Source: Neolewinella xylanilytica
GTDB lineage: Bacteria > Bacteroidota > Bacteroidia > Chitinophagales > Saprospiraceae
NCBI RefSeq assembly: GCF_002934605.1
Contig: NZ_PTJC01000006.1
Location: forward strand, 1,488,001 to 1,552,000
DNA: 64,000 nt
Direction: 5' to 3'
In this document: positions 54,031 to 62,668 of the stretch, one piece after another
Layout of the letters: the number at the start of each line of letters is the position of its first letter
Position numbering within the stretch: the first letter of the stretch is position 1
Notes under the pieces: generated by a model
Told to the model about the DNA's origin: nothing
What the model saw: the letters and a program-made list of their open reading frames with translations, nothing else
Database searches by the model: none
Program-made: the position numbers and the translations under genes

Positions 54031-54050
54031 ACTAAGCTAAACGACCCGTC

Positions 54051-55451
54051 ATGTACGAACTGAACGATACCTATAAGGCCCACCTGGACTCGATTGCCGA
54101 GGCCATCCAGGCAAGTCCTACCCTCGCCCAATACCTGGAAGAGGAGGAAGACGAGCACTACGAGGCCCTGAAGGCGGAATTCGAGCCCCAACTCGAGGCC
54201 GCCCACGAGCAGATCAACCACTATTCTCCCTTCGAGATCGAATCGTTCGAGCGTTACCTTTTAGACGATCGTTTCGAGGGTTTGTTCCTCCCCCGGGTAC
54301 TCGGCTATAGCGTGCTTCGCCCACAGATCAACGCCCAATTCTTTTATTCCCGGCAAAACGACCATTTCGGTGAGATTTTATCCTACATCGCGGGGAACGT
54401 CAACTTTGACCAGCTGCGGAGCCGCATCGGGCAGGCCGTGCAGGTCGGGTTCGCGCTGAGCAGCGATATCTACGTCACCGGCCTTATCGATGAAATCCCG
54501 ACCAAGCGCGTCCGCCAGTTCCTGCTGTCCCAGAAGGCAGACAATGCCCGCACCACCGAAGGGCGTAAGCAGATCTTCCTGCGCTACCAGCGGCAGTTCC
54601 GCAGCCGCAACTACCAGTACGCGCCCTTTCCCCTGGCCGAGAACGAGCTGATCTCCCACACCGATCACCTGGTGAATTTTCTCCTTTACCGGATCTCCCA
54701 GGAAGGGCTGAATAACGACGCGCTTCCCGGGCCGCTGTACGACATGGCCACGAACGAGGACTATACGGGCCGCAAGGAGATCGTTGAACCTATCCTCATT
54801 TACGGTGCTTACCTCAGCCCCGAGGGAGAGGCCCTGGAAGCCATCAAGAACGTACTGAGCCGCGAACGGAAGGCGCATTCGGACCGGGTCGAGCAGCAGG
54901 TGATGACGTTCCTCCTGCGGTTAAAGAACGACCCCACCATCACCTTCGGCCAACTCGAGGAACTGAACCTGGGCGAACTCATCGACCGCACCATCGACGA
55001 CGATCTGACCGCTTATTTCAACCTGACCGACAAGATTCATAACGAAGGCTATACCGAGCCCGAAGTGCAGGAAGCGATACAAGAGGAGGTCCTGAAGCAA
55101 CAGGGTTTGAGCGAGTTTAATGAGAACATCCGCCAGACGATCCTGGCCTACTTCGATACCTACGCCGCCAGCCTGGGCACGGACGATTACAACGACTGGT
55201 TCGCCCATACCGGCAAGCAGTTCCCGATCTACATGAAGATCTTTGCCAACGAGCAATTCAACCAGGAACTGCGCCGCCTCGCCATCCGCTACACCAAGCG
55301 GTTGATCAAGGTGCACACGAACAAGCGGGGTAAGGACTACCGCGACATCAAAAAGACCACCGTGGCTACCTGGACGGACTACGACTTCATGACCGACAAG
55401 CAGCTTAAGGAGTTCTTTAAGACACCACGGAAACGGAAGAAGTCGGCGTAG
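54051..55451 (+). CDS. Unknown conserved-looking cytoplasmic protein, 466 residues
   Basis: I do not recognise this protein. It has no signal peptide or membrane segment, is strongly acidic at the N-terminus (EEEEDEHYE at about 35-43) and basic at the C-terminus (FFKTPRKRKKSA), and is predicted to be almost all alpha-helical. Phrases such as FERYLLDDRFEGLFLPRVLGYSVLRPQINAQF and KIFANEQFNQELRRLAIRYTKRLIKVHTN look like helical repeats. Its codon use matches its neighbours, so it is not recently acquired. Its 3' end overlaps lon by 35 bp, and it sits behind a leader with a terminator-like hairpin. Confidence 0.75.
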   Translation: MYELNDTYKAHLDSIAEAIQASPTLAQYLEEEEDEHYEALKAEFEPQLEAAHEQINHYSPFEIESFERYLLDDRFEGLFLPRVLGYSVLRPQINAQFFYSRQNDHFGEILSYIAGNVNFDQLRSRIGQAVQVGFALSSDIYVTGLIDEIPTKRVRQFLLSQKADNARTTEGRKQIFLRYQRQFRSRNYQYAPFPLAENELISHTDHLVNFLLYRISQEGLNNDALPGPLYDMATNEDYTGRKEIVEPILIYGAYLSPEGEALEAIKNVLSRERKAHSDRVEQQVMTFLLRLKNDPTITFGQLEELNLGELIDRTIDDDLTAYFNLTDKIHNEGYTEPEVQEAIQEEVLKQQGLSEFNENIRQTILAYFDTYAASLGTDDYNDWFAHTGKQFPIYMKIFANEQFNQELRRLAIRYTKRLIKVHTNKRGKDYRDIKKTTVATWTDYDFMTDKQLKEFFKTPRKRKKSA

Positions 55452-57795
55452 TCTCCAGCGCGACCTCGAGGACCTGATCGAATTTACTGACGAAGTGGGC
55501 GGTGAGCCCCTCCCGGAGGTATTCGTCCAGGTCTTCGTAATCGCGGCGGTTCTCTTCGGGGAAGATCAGGGTATCGATCCCTACCCGGCGGGCCCCGATC
55601 GTCTTTTCCTTCACCCCGCCGATGGGGAGCACGCGGCCGGTCAGCGTTAGCTCACCGGTCATGGCCAGGCCGTCGCGGGCCGGCTGTCCGGTGGCCAGCG
55701 TGTAGAGCGCCAACGCCATGGTGATCCCGGCGCTCGGACCGTCCTTGGGGGTGGCGCCGGCCGGTACGTGCAGGTGAATCTGGTGCTTATCGAAGTAGTC
55801 GGATCCCGCACGACTTAAAATTGACCTGACGTAACTGAGGGCGATCTGGGCACTTTCCTTCATGACGTCCCCGAGCTGACCGGTAAGCCGAAACCCTTGA
55901 TTTTCGGCTGGTATGCCACTGGCTTCGATGTAAAGCGTAGCGCCGCCCAGGGCGGTGTAGGCGAGTCCGAGGACGACCCCCGGAATGGACTGGTCGTACA
56001 GCTTCTCGGTGTTGTAGCGTGGGCGACCGAGCATGTCGTTTATGGTGTCGCGGTTCACTTCGAAGGAATGCTGAGCCGATTCCGCCTGCTTCAGGACCAG
56101 CTTGCGGATGATCTTGCGGAGTTGCTTCTCGAGGTTCCTGACGCCGGCTTCGCGGGCGTAGCGGTCGACGAGGAAGTCCAGCGCGTCATCCGTGAACGTT
56201 ACCTCGTCGGCAGCAAAGCCGTGCTCCTTTAGCTGGCGCGGAATCAGGTACTGCTGGGCGATCTTGATCTTTTCTTCCTTGATGTAGCCGCTGAGTCGGA
56301 TGATTTCCATCCGGTCGCGCAGGGGGCCGGGAATGGTATCGAGTTGATTGGCGGTGGTGAGAAAAAGCACGTTCGACAGGTCGTAGGGAACGTCGAGGTA
56401 GTGATCGACGAAACCATCGTTCTGCTCCGGGTCGAGTACTTCGAGCAGGGCGGATGCCGGGTCGCCCTGGCCGCTGCCCAGTTTGTCGATCTCGTCGATG
56501 AGGATCACCGGGTTGCTGCTCTTGGCCCGGTCGATGGCCTGCACCAGTTTGCCGGGCATGGCACCGATGTAGGTGCGGCGGTGGCCCTTGATCTCGGCCT
56601 CGTCGCGCATCCCACCGACACTGAAGCGGTAGAATTCGCGGCCAAGGGCTTTGGCGATGCTTTGTCCGATACTGGTCTTGCCCACGCCGGGAGGGCCCAC
56701 GAGGCAAATGATGCTGCCCGCCACGGAATCCCGTTTGATGATGGTAGCGAGAAATTCCAGGATGTTGTCCTTTACGTCTTCCAGGCCGTAGTGGTCGGCG
56801 TCCAGGATGCGTCGGGCCTCGGCGATGTCGTTGGTGTCGGGGCTGAATACGCCCCAGGGCAGGCTGGCCAACGTTTCCAGGTAGGTACGAGTGACGTTGA
56901 ATTCGGGGCTCTGGGTGTTGAGGGTACGGAGTTTATTCATCTCCCGGTCGAAGACCTCCCGGACGCGCTCGGGCATTTGCTTGCCGTCGAGCATATTCAT
57001 GATCCGTTCGGAAATGGACTCGCCGTCGTCCTGTTCCTCGCCCAGTTCACGGCGGATAGCGGAGAGTTGCTCGCGGAGGAAGTACTCTTTTTGCTTGGCG
57101 TTGACGCCTTCTTCTATTTGTTTATTGATGCGGGACTGGATCTTAGCGACCTGGAGCTCGTCCTTGATGATGTTAAGCAGCATTTTGGCGCGCTCGGAGA
57201 TGTCCCATGTTTCCAGCAGATCCTGCAGCTTGTCTTTTTCGGAGCTGACCAGATTGCTGATCACGTCGATCGTCTGGCCCGGCTTCTCGTAATTTAGCTG
57301 GGTGACCACCATATTGACCTGCTCCTGAAAAAGCGGGTTAAGCGCCAGGAGGCTTTTGATGTCGGAGCTGATGGCCAGCATGTAGGCTTTTAGCTCCGCG
57401 TCGGGCTTTACCCTAGGCTGGTTATCGTATTCTACCCGCCAGCGCAGGCTGGGTTCGGTTTGCACGGTGCGTTGGCGGCGAAAACGCTTGATCGTTCGGC
57501 CAAGTACCTGTACGCCGTTGTTGCCCATCGGCATAACCTTGAGGATCTGGTAGGCCGTCCCGACCTCGTGGTAGATCGATTCGCGGTAGTCATCATCGTT
57601 GCCCTCCCGTTCGAGTACGGCGCCGATGTATCCATCGTGCTGCTCGACGGCAATTTTTATGGCGGCCAGCTTGTCCTGTCCGGAAAAGGTCATGGGGAGT
57701 GCGGTGCCCGGAAAGATGGGGCGCTGGGAAAGGGGCATGATCGTTAACAACTGGGGGAGGCTGGGATCAATCAGTTGTAGGGCCGCGTCGGGCAT
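55417..57795 (-). CDS. lon: ATP-dependent Lon protease
   Basis: Degrades misfolded and regulatory proteins in the cytosol. 792 residues from the ATG at 57795, near the family norm; a longer frame to 58059 would run across the divergent SDR gene. Domains: LON substrate-binding (about 15-210), helical bundle, AAA+ with Walker A GPPGVGKTS and Walker B ILIDEIDK, and the protease domain with S688 in DGPSAG and K731, the expected 43 residues later. A TTG at 57834 is an alternative start. Its 3' end overlaps the unknown gene on the other strand. Confidence 0.95.
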   Translation of the reverse strand: MPDAALQLIDPSLPQLLTIMPLSQRPIFPGTALPMTFSGQDKLAAIKIAVEQHDGYIGAVLEREGNDDDYRESIYHEVGTAYQILKVMPMGNNGVQVLGRTIKRFRRQRTVQTEPSLRWRVEYDNQPRVKPDAELKAYMLAISSDIKSLLALNPLFQEQVNMVVTQLNYEKPGQTIDVISNLVSSEKDKLQDLLETWDISERAKMLLNIIKDELQVAKIQSRINKQIEEGVNAKQKEYFLREQLSAIRRELGEEQDDGESISERIMNMLDGKQMPERVREVFDREMNKLRTLNTQSPEFNVTRTYLETLASLPWGVFSPDTNDIAEARRILDADHYGLEDVKDNILEFLATIIKRDSVAGSIICLVGPPGVGKTSIGQSIAKALGREFYRFSVGGMRDEAEIKGHRRTYIGAMPGKLVQAIDRAKSSNPVILIDEIDKLGSGQGDPASALLEVLDPEQNDGFVDHYLDVPYDLSNVLFLTTANQLDTIPGPLRDRMEIIRLSGYIKEEKIKIAQQYLIPRQLKEHGFAADEVTFTDDALDFLVDRYAREAGVRNLEKQLRKIIRKLVLKQAESAQHSFEVNRDTINDMLGRPRYNTEKLYDQSIPGVVLGLAYTALGGATLYIEASGIPAENQGFRLTGQLGDVMKESAQIALSYVRSILSRAGSDYFDKHQIHLHVPAGATPKDGPSAGITMALALYTLATGQPARDGLAMTGELTLTGRVLPIGGVKEKTIGARRVGIDTLIFPEENRRDYEDLDEYLREGLTAHFVSKFDQVLEVALETTPTSSVSVVS

Positions 57796-57899
57796 CAGGT
57801 TGTTGAGATGGTTTTGGTTTATTCCGTCTTCCAATGGGGTAGGGTATTTGACTTTCGGTACTTTAATCAACCCCCAGCGTATTTGTTCGGCCCGCTTTC

Positions 57900-57907
57900 T
57901 ACCTTGC
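57900..57907 (+). promoter_or_regulatory. Putative -7 box TACCTTGC before the SDR gene
   Basis: TACCTTGC ends five bases before the ATG at 57913, as at 3147-3154. GTACTTTAA at 57858-57866 is a second, weaker candidate. Confidence 0.35.
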
Positions 57908-57912
57908 AGGCC

Positions 57913-58683
57913 ATGCAAAAATCGATATTCATCACCGGTGCCGCGGGCGGCTTTGGACGAGCTTGCGCGCGGCTGTTTGCCAGCAAGGGATATTACCTGG
58001 GGCTGTTCGACGTTTCGGAAGACGGGCTCAGCGAGATGGCGGAAGAATACGGAGCGCAAAGGTGTTGCACCCAGCGGTTAGACGTGACAGACGCCGAGGA
58101 TTGCCGCCAGGCCATTGCCTACTTCGGTCGGCACACCGGCGGCAGAATGCACGTACTGCTCAACAATGCCGGGATCATGGGAGTGGGCGAATTCGAGCAA
58201 CGTGAACTGGCCGACGAGTTACGCATCGTAGACGTGAATCTCAAGGGGCCGATGAACGTGGCCTATCACGCCTATCCGTTGCTGCGCGATACCCCCGGGG
58301 CGCGGCTGATCAATCTGGGCAGTGCGTCCGCCCTCCACGGGAACCCGGAGCTGGTAGCCTATAGCCTCTCGAAGCGCGCCGTTAATTCCTTTACGGAAAG
58401 CCTGGATATCGGTTGGGCGAAGGATGACATCCACGTCTGCGACGTCAACCCGATGTACGCACGCACCAACATGATGGCGACCAACCGGGAATTCCTGCGA
58501 AAATTGCCCGAGCGCGATATCCGCCTGACGGCCGAAGACGTCGCGGAAGCGATCTACGCTACCCTGCAGGATAAACGGGTCCACCATTACGTGGGGCTGG
58601 ATACCAAGGTGTACGCCACGGCGGGCAAATTGCTGCCGTTCTGGTTGCGGCGCTGGGTGCTTCGCCGGGTGATCGGTTACTGA
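57913..58683 (+). CDS. Short-chain dehydrogenase/reductase with hydrophobic C-terminus
   Basis: A 256-residue classical SDR. T-G-A-A-G-G-F-G is at 8-15, NNAG at 84-87 and catalytic S137, Y150, K154. After the catalytic domain the tail (AGKLLPFWLRRWVLRRVIGY) is aromatic/basic and may touch the membrane, as in some lipid-related SDRs. The ATG at 57913 is favoured over an upstream GTG at 57808, which would add 35 unmatched residues. It overlaps the opposing NAD(P)HX repair gene by 7 bp. Confidence 0.9.
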   Translation: MQKSIFITGAAGGFGRACARLFASKGYYLGLFDVSEDGLSEMAEEYGAQRCCTQRLDVTDAEDCRQAIAYFGRHTGGRMHVLLNNAGIMGVGEFEQRELADELRIVDVNLKGPMNVAYHAYPLLRDTPGARLINLGSASALHGNPELVAYSLSKRAVNSFTESLDIGWAKDDIHVCDVNPMYARTNMMATNREFLRKLPERDIRLTAEDVAEAIYATLQDKRVHHYVGLDTKVYATAGKLLPFWLRRWVLRRVIGY

Positions 58684-60188
58684 GCGCCCTGCCTCAGTTT
58701 GCCGAACGCTTTGCCCAGGTGGCTCACGACGTCCTCCGCTAACAAGCTCTCCTGTTGCAACTCCCGCGCGGCGAGGTCGCCGGCCAGGCCATGAAGGTAT
58801 ACGCCCAGGCGGGCGGCATCTACGGGTGAATAGGATTGGGCCAGCAGTCCGGCGATTACGCCGGTGAGGGCATCGCCCGTTCCGCCCGTACCCATTCCCG
58901 GATTACCGGTCGTGTTGAAGTAGAGCGTGCCGTCCGGCGTGGCAATAGTAGTATATCCGGTTTTGAGCAAGATGACCAGTCCGAGCTCCCGGGCTTTTTG
59001 ACGCTGGAGCTCCCACCGATCGAAATCGTCATCGGTCTTGCCGAATAGCCGTTCGAATTCCTTGGGGTGGGGCGTTAGTACGCTTCCCTTCGGAAGCAGG
59101 GCAAGCATATCGGTATGCTCGCCAAGGATGTTCAGCGCATCGGCATCGATGACCATCGGGCTTCCGCAGGCTTCGATCAATTGGAAAAGCCCGGCTTGGG
59201 TGGCTTCGTCCTTCCCCAGTCCGGGACCGACCGCCACCGTATCGTAAGCGTCCACCTGGCCGGCGGAAGTGAAGTGGTAGCGGTGGTCGTCCATCTCGCA
59301 CATCGCCTCCGGCAGGGAAATCTGCATGATCTCGTACCCGACCCGCGGAATGTGCGTGGTGACGAGACCGGCCCCGGCCCGCAGCAGGGCACGGGCACTG
59401 ATGACGGCGGCACCCATTTTGCCGTAACTGCCGGCGATCAGCAGGGCGTGGCCAAAGGTCCCCTTATGGTCGTTGGCGTACCGCTCCTTCAGGAGGGGCC
59501 GAACCAACGGGCGGGTAAGCATGATGTTGTTCGCCTGCTCGGTCACGGCCTCCCGCGGGCGGGCGAGCCGGAAGGGGACCAGTTCCCAGTGGCCCAGGTA
59601 AGGCGTGTTGGCAGGGGAAAAGAGCGCGAGTTTCGGATACCCCAGGCTGAAGGTGCGGTGGGCCCGGATAATCGCACTCCCGGAAGGTCGGTCGGCATAG
59701 AGGCCGCTAGGCAGGTCGACGGCCACCCGCTCGACCGCTTGCTCGTTGACGTGGTGTACGAGCCCGGCCCAGTAGCCTTCGATGGGCCGGCTGAGGCCAG
59801 TGCCGAAAAGGGCGTCGAGTACGAGGGTATTCCGTCGGAACGTAGGAAATGCATCCCCTTGGCTGAGGGTACGAATGTGCACTCCGGAATCCTTTGCTCG
59901 ACGGCGGTTGGTCAGGTTATCCTCCGATCCGCTGGCAATTTCCGCCCAGAGAACACTTACGGTATACGCTTCAAAGCGCAGCAACCGGGCGATCACCAGG
60001 CCGTCGCCCCCGTTGTTTCCCGGTCCGCAGAGCACGACGATCTCGCGGTCTTTGTCCGGATACGCCTTCAGGAAACGGCCACACCAGGCCGTGGCGGCCC
60101 GTTCCATGAGCTCCAGGCTGGTGATGCCTTCCTGCTCCATCGTCGCGGCGTCCAGCGCGCGGTGTTCCTCGGCACGTAGAATACGCAT
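58677..60188 (-). CDS. nnr: Bifunctional NAD(P)H-hydrate epimerase and ADP-dependent dehydratase
   Basis: A 503-residue fusion that repairs damaged hydrated NAD(P)H. The N-terminal YjeF/AIBP epimerase domain contains CGPGNNGGDG at 54-63. The C-terminal ribokinase-like NNRD dehydratase domain carries the G-T-G-G-T-G-D motif with catalytic D439. It starts 12 bp after the MlaD-like gene stop, so the two are probably co-transcribed. Its stop overlaps the convergent SDR gene by 7 bp. Confidence 0.95.
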   Translation of the reverse strand: MRILRAEEHRALDAATMEQEGITSLELMERAATAWCGRFLKAYPDKDREIVVLCGPGNNGGDGLVIARLLRFEAYTVSVLWAEIASGSEDNLTNRRRAKDSGVHIRTLSQGDAFPTFRRNTLVLDALFGTGLSRPIEGYWAGLVHHVNEQAVERVAVDLPSGLYADRPSGSAIIRAHRTFSLGYPKLALFSPANTPYLGHWELVPFRLARPREAVTEQANNIMLTRPLVRPLLKERYANDHKGTFGHALLIAGSYGKMGAAVISARALLRAGAGLVTTHIPRVGYEIMQISLPEAMCEMDDHRYHFTSAGQVDAYDTVAVGPGLGKDEATQAGLFQLIEACGSPMVIDADALNILGEHTDMLALLPKGSVLTPHPKEFERLFGKTDDDFDRWELQRQKARELGLVILLKTGYTTIATPDGTLYFNTTGNPGMGTGGTGDALTGVIAGLLAQSYSPVDAARLGVYLHGLAGDLAARELQQESLLAEDVVSHLGKAFGKLRQGAQ

Positions 60189-60200
60189 GGCGGAGCGGGT

Positions 60201-61241
60201 TTAGCGACCTTCTTCGAGTTCTTCGTCGCGGCGGTCGAACTTAAGTACCCGGCGCCGGCTCTTGAAAGGAACGTAGCGGTAGGGCCGCTCCTGGAGATCG
60301 TTGAAGAGCGTATCGGCGCTGCGGGTGGCGTCGTTGATCTGATTGTATACTTCGTCGCTAGTCAGCAACTTGCCCAGGGTGCCCTGACCGTTCTGGACGT
60401 CCTCGATGACCGCGCTCACGCCGCCAATGGCCCGGTCCGCTTGATCGAGCGTACTCCGCAGGCTGGCGATGGTCGTATTGAACTCCTCGATCGATTGTTC
60501 CAGTTGCAGTCCGCTAAGGTTCTGCGTCAGCGAATCCGTGTTCTGCAGGATGCTGGCGATCGCGGCTTCGTTTTCGCTGAGGGTACGACTAAGGCTCGCG
60601 AGGTTATCGAAAGTGGTGTTGATGTCGTTGCTGTTGGCGGCGAGGATGCGGTCGAGCCGGTTACTGGTGCCCTTCAGGTTTTCCATGGTGACCGCCAGGT
60701 CGCGGGATGCCCGGGCAATGGGGTTGTCACTATTCTCGCTGAACAGCGTCCACTGGAGGCTATCGACGGCGTCTCCGATCTGCGCTTTGATGCCTTCGGC
60801 GGGGTCCGCGTCGGGATCCGTCCCGAGAAAGGAGGCGAGAATACCCTTGGAGGAGCCTTCCAGGAAGGTTTCACTTTCGGCGCAGTCGCCGTCACCGAAG
60901 CAGGGCCGGTCGTACTCGAGTACCACGGCCTTTTCCCCCAGGAGGCTAACGGTGGTGATGTAGGCGCGGGTTCCGACGGGAATGTTGACGTTGTCCCGCA
61001 CCTCCAGGGTTACGATCACCAGCTTCTTTTGCTGATCGAGTTTGATGGATTTGACCGAGCCGATGTTGACCCCGCTGATCTGCACCGGCGTTCCGACGGT
61101 CAGGCCGGCCACGTCGCTGTATTCGACGAAGTAGACCTGAGACGAAGAAAACAGGTTACTTCCCTGGATAAATTTGAAACCCCAAAAGGCCAGTAAAATG
61201 GCCACTAAGGCCAAAATTCCAATTTTTACTTCGTTACGCAT
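60201..61241 (-). CDS. MlaD/MCE-domain lipid-transport substrate-binding protein
   Basis: A 346-residue protein with an N-terminal membrane anchor (about 6-25), an MCE domain (about 38-115; GLTVGTPVQISGVNIGSVKSIKL) and a long helical C-terminus with repeated Asn/Ser/Leu stretches (SRTLSENEAAIASILQNTDSLTQNLSG). MCE proteins ferry phospholipids between inner and outer membranes. A short insert with two Cys (CFGDGDCAES, about 119-128) sits at the MCE edge. No MlaE or MlaF genes are adjacent; the ABC partners must be elsewhere. It is followed 12 bp later by the NAD(P)HX repair gene. Confidence 0.92.
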   Translation of the reverse strand: MRNEVKIGILALVAILLAFWGFKFIQGSNLFSSSQVYFVEYSDVAGLTVGTPVQISGVNIGSVKSIKLDQQKKLVIVTLEVRDNVNIPVGTRAYITTVSLLGEKAVVLEYDRPCFGDGDCAESETFLEGSSKGILASFLGTDPDADPAEGIKAQIGDAVDSLQWTLFSENSDNPIARASRDLAVTMENLKGTSNRLDRILAANSNDINTTFDNLASLSRTLSENEAAIASILQNTDSLTQNLSGLQLEQSIEEFNTTIASLRSTLDQADRAIGGVSAVIEDVQNGQGTLGKLLTSDEVYNQINDATRSADTLFNDLQERPYRYVPFKSRRRVLKFDRRDEELEEGR

Positions 61242-61339
61242 AGGGAAGGGGGGTGTAAGGAGTTTGCTTCATAAGCCGGCCGATAGCACGCGACTGTAAC
61301 GCCACCGTATCAACTTAGGTTTGCGGGCCGCCACGGGGC

Positions 61340-62602
61340 TCAGTCGTTGATCTCGTACTCTTTGATCTTGCGGTACAGCGTTCGCTCGCTAATGCCTAAC
61401 TCGTTAGAAGCCTCCTTTCTCCGGCCGTTGTGTTTCTTTAACGCCTTGCGGATAAGTTCGCGCTCGGCATTCGCCAGGCTAAGGTCTTCCTCCACGATCT
61501 CACTGCGCTCGTACTCCCGTTGCATGCTACCGTCTACGATGATGGGATCCTCCGGCGCGGGGCGGAAGTGCTCCACGTCGGCCCCGGCCCGGCGGTCGAT
61601 CTCATCGGCCGCGTCGGGGTAGGCGCCGGGCAACTGAAGCGAACGGATCTTGCCCATGTCCGGCACCCGCAGATCGTTGTTGCGGATCAACTCGAAGATG
61701 AGCCCCTTCAGGTCGTTCAGGTCGCTTTTCATGTCGAAGAGGACCTTATACAAGATCTCGCGTTCCTGCATCCCGTTTCCGTCGCCGTTCAGGGTCTTGG
61801 CCGGGAGGTGGCGTTCGCGAAGTTTAGGCATCATCGTCATCAGGTCTACCCCGGTGAGCTCCCGTTTCTCGGCCAGGATGCTGAGTTGTTCGGCCACGTT
61901 CTTCAGTTCCCTGATATTTCCCGGCCACTGGTAATTGTTCAGCAGCCAGCGGGCCTCGTCGTCAACTTGGATGGGGTCGAATCCCTGCGCTTCGGCGAAG
62001 TTGTTGGCGAAGTGGCGGAAGAGGAGGTAGATATCGTCCGGACGCTCCCGCAGACTGGGCAGCTCGATGTTGACGGTAGCCAAGCGGTAGAAAAGGTCTT
62101 CCCGGAATTTTCCCTTCGCGATGCGCTCGTCCAGTTTCCGGTTGGTTGCCGCCACGATCCGTACGTCCGTGCGCTGTACCGTACTCGATCCCACCCGGAT
62201 GAATTCCCCGCTTTCCAACACCCGCAGCAGGTAGGTCTGGGTATCCAGTGGCATCTCGCCGATCTCGTCCAAAAAGATGGTGCCCCCGTCGTACGACTCG
62301 AAGTAGCCCTTGCGGTCGTTGGAGGCGTTGGTGAAGGCACCCTTTACGTGGCCGAATAACTCACTGTTGATGGTGCCCTCCGGAATGGCCCCGCAGTTAA
62401 TGGCGATGAATTTTTCGTGCTTTCGCGGACTGTTGTCGTGAATAATGCGACTGAACACTTCCTTTCCCACCCCGGATTCACCCGTGATCAGGATAGACAA
62501 TTCGGTGGGGGCAACCCGCAAGGCGGTATTCAGGGCATTCTCCAGAGCGGGGGAGCGTCCGACGATGCCGTAACGGCGTTTGGTGCTGGAAATGTTGGCC
62601 AT
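61340..62602 (-). CDS. Sigma-54-dependent transcriptional activator without a receiver domain
   Basis: A 420-residue activator. The AAA+ domain (about 14-250) has Walker A GESGVGKE at 41-48, the sigma-54 loop reading G-A-F-T-N-A at 88-93 instead of GAFTGA, and Walker B GGTIFLDEIGEM around 104-115. A Fis-type HTH is at about 380-417 (RKEASNELGISERTLYRKI). There is no N-terminal receiver or GAF domain, only a short start; a linker of about 100 residues with an acidic stretch precedes the HTH. It sits 66 bp after miaB, the same neighbour as in many Bacteroidota. Confidence 0.92.
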   Translation of the reverse strand: MANISSTKRRYGIVGRSPALENALNTALRVAPTELSILITGESGVGKEVFSRIIHDNSPRKHEKFIAINCGAIPEGTINSELFGHVKGAFTNASNDRKGYFESYDGGTIFLDEIGEMPLDTQTYLLRVLESGEFIRVGSSTVQRTDVRIVAATNRKLDERIAKGKFREDLFYRLATVNIELPSLRERPDDIYLLFRHFANNFAEAQGFDPIQVDDEARWLLNNYQWPGNIRELKNVAEQLSILAEKRELTGVDLMTMMPKLRERHLPAKTLNGDGNGMQEREILYKVLFDMKSDLNDLKGLIFELIRNNDLRVPDMGKIRSLQLPGAYPDAADEIDRRAGADVEHFRPAPEDPIIVDGSMQREYERSEIVEEDLSLANAERELIRKALKKHNGRRKEASNELGISERTLYRKIKEYEIND

Positions 62603-62668
62603 GATAATTCGGGATGTCGTCCGTAGAAAGTACCGGACAGGCGGACGGATGTTCGGGAAGGATTGCGG

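Larger units (their letters stand above)
53709..54050. other. Divergent intergenic region with leader and motif D
   Basis: 342 bases between the SPFH gene (minus) and the unknown 466-residue protein (plus). It contains a GC-rich motif copy (53863-53880), a promoter-like TATCTTCG (53952-53959) and a hairpin with T-run (53992-54030). No open frame here looks coding. Confidence 0.7.

Noticed and set aside
57796-58059. N-terminal extension of Lon by 88 residues
   Set aside because: It would run across the start of the divergent SDR gene and has none of the LON-domain pattern, which begins near the ATG at 57795.
59115-60179. 354-codon frame opposite the NAD(P)HX repair gene, and a similar one opposite lon (56344-57297)
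   Set aside because: The sense genes carry all catalytic motifs; the antisense frames have repetitive Gly/Val/Asp content and no domains.
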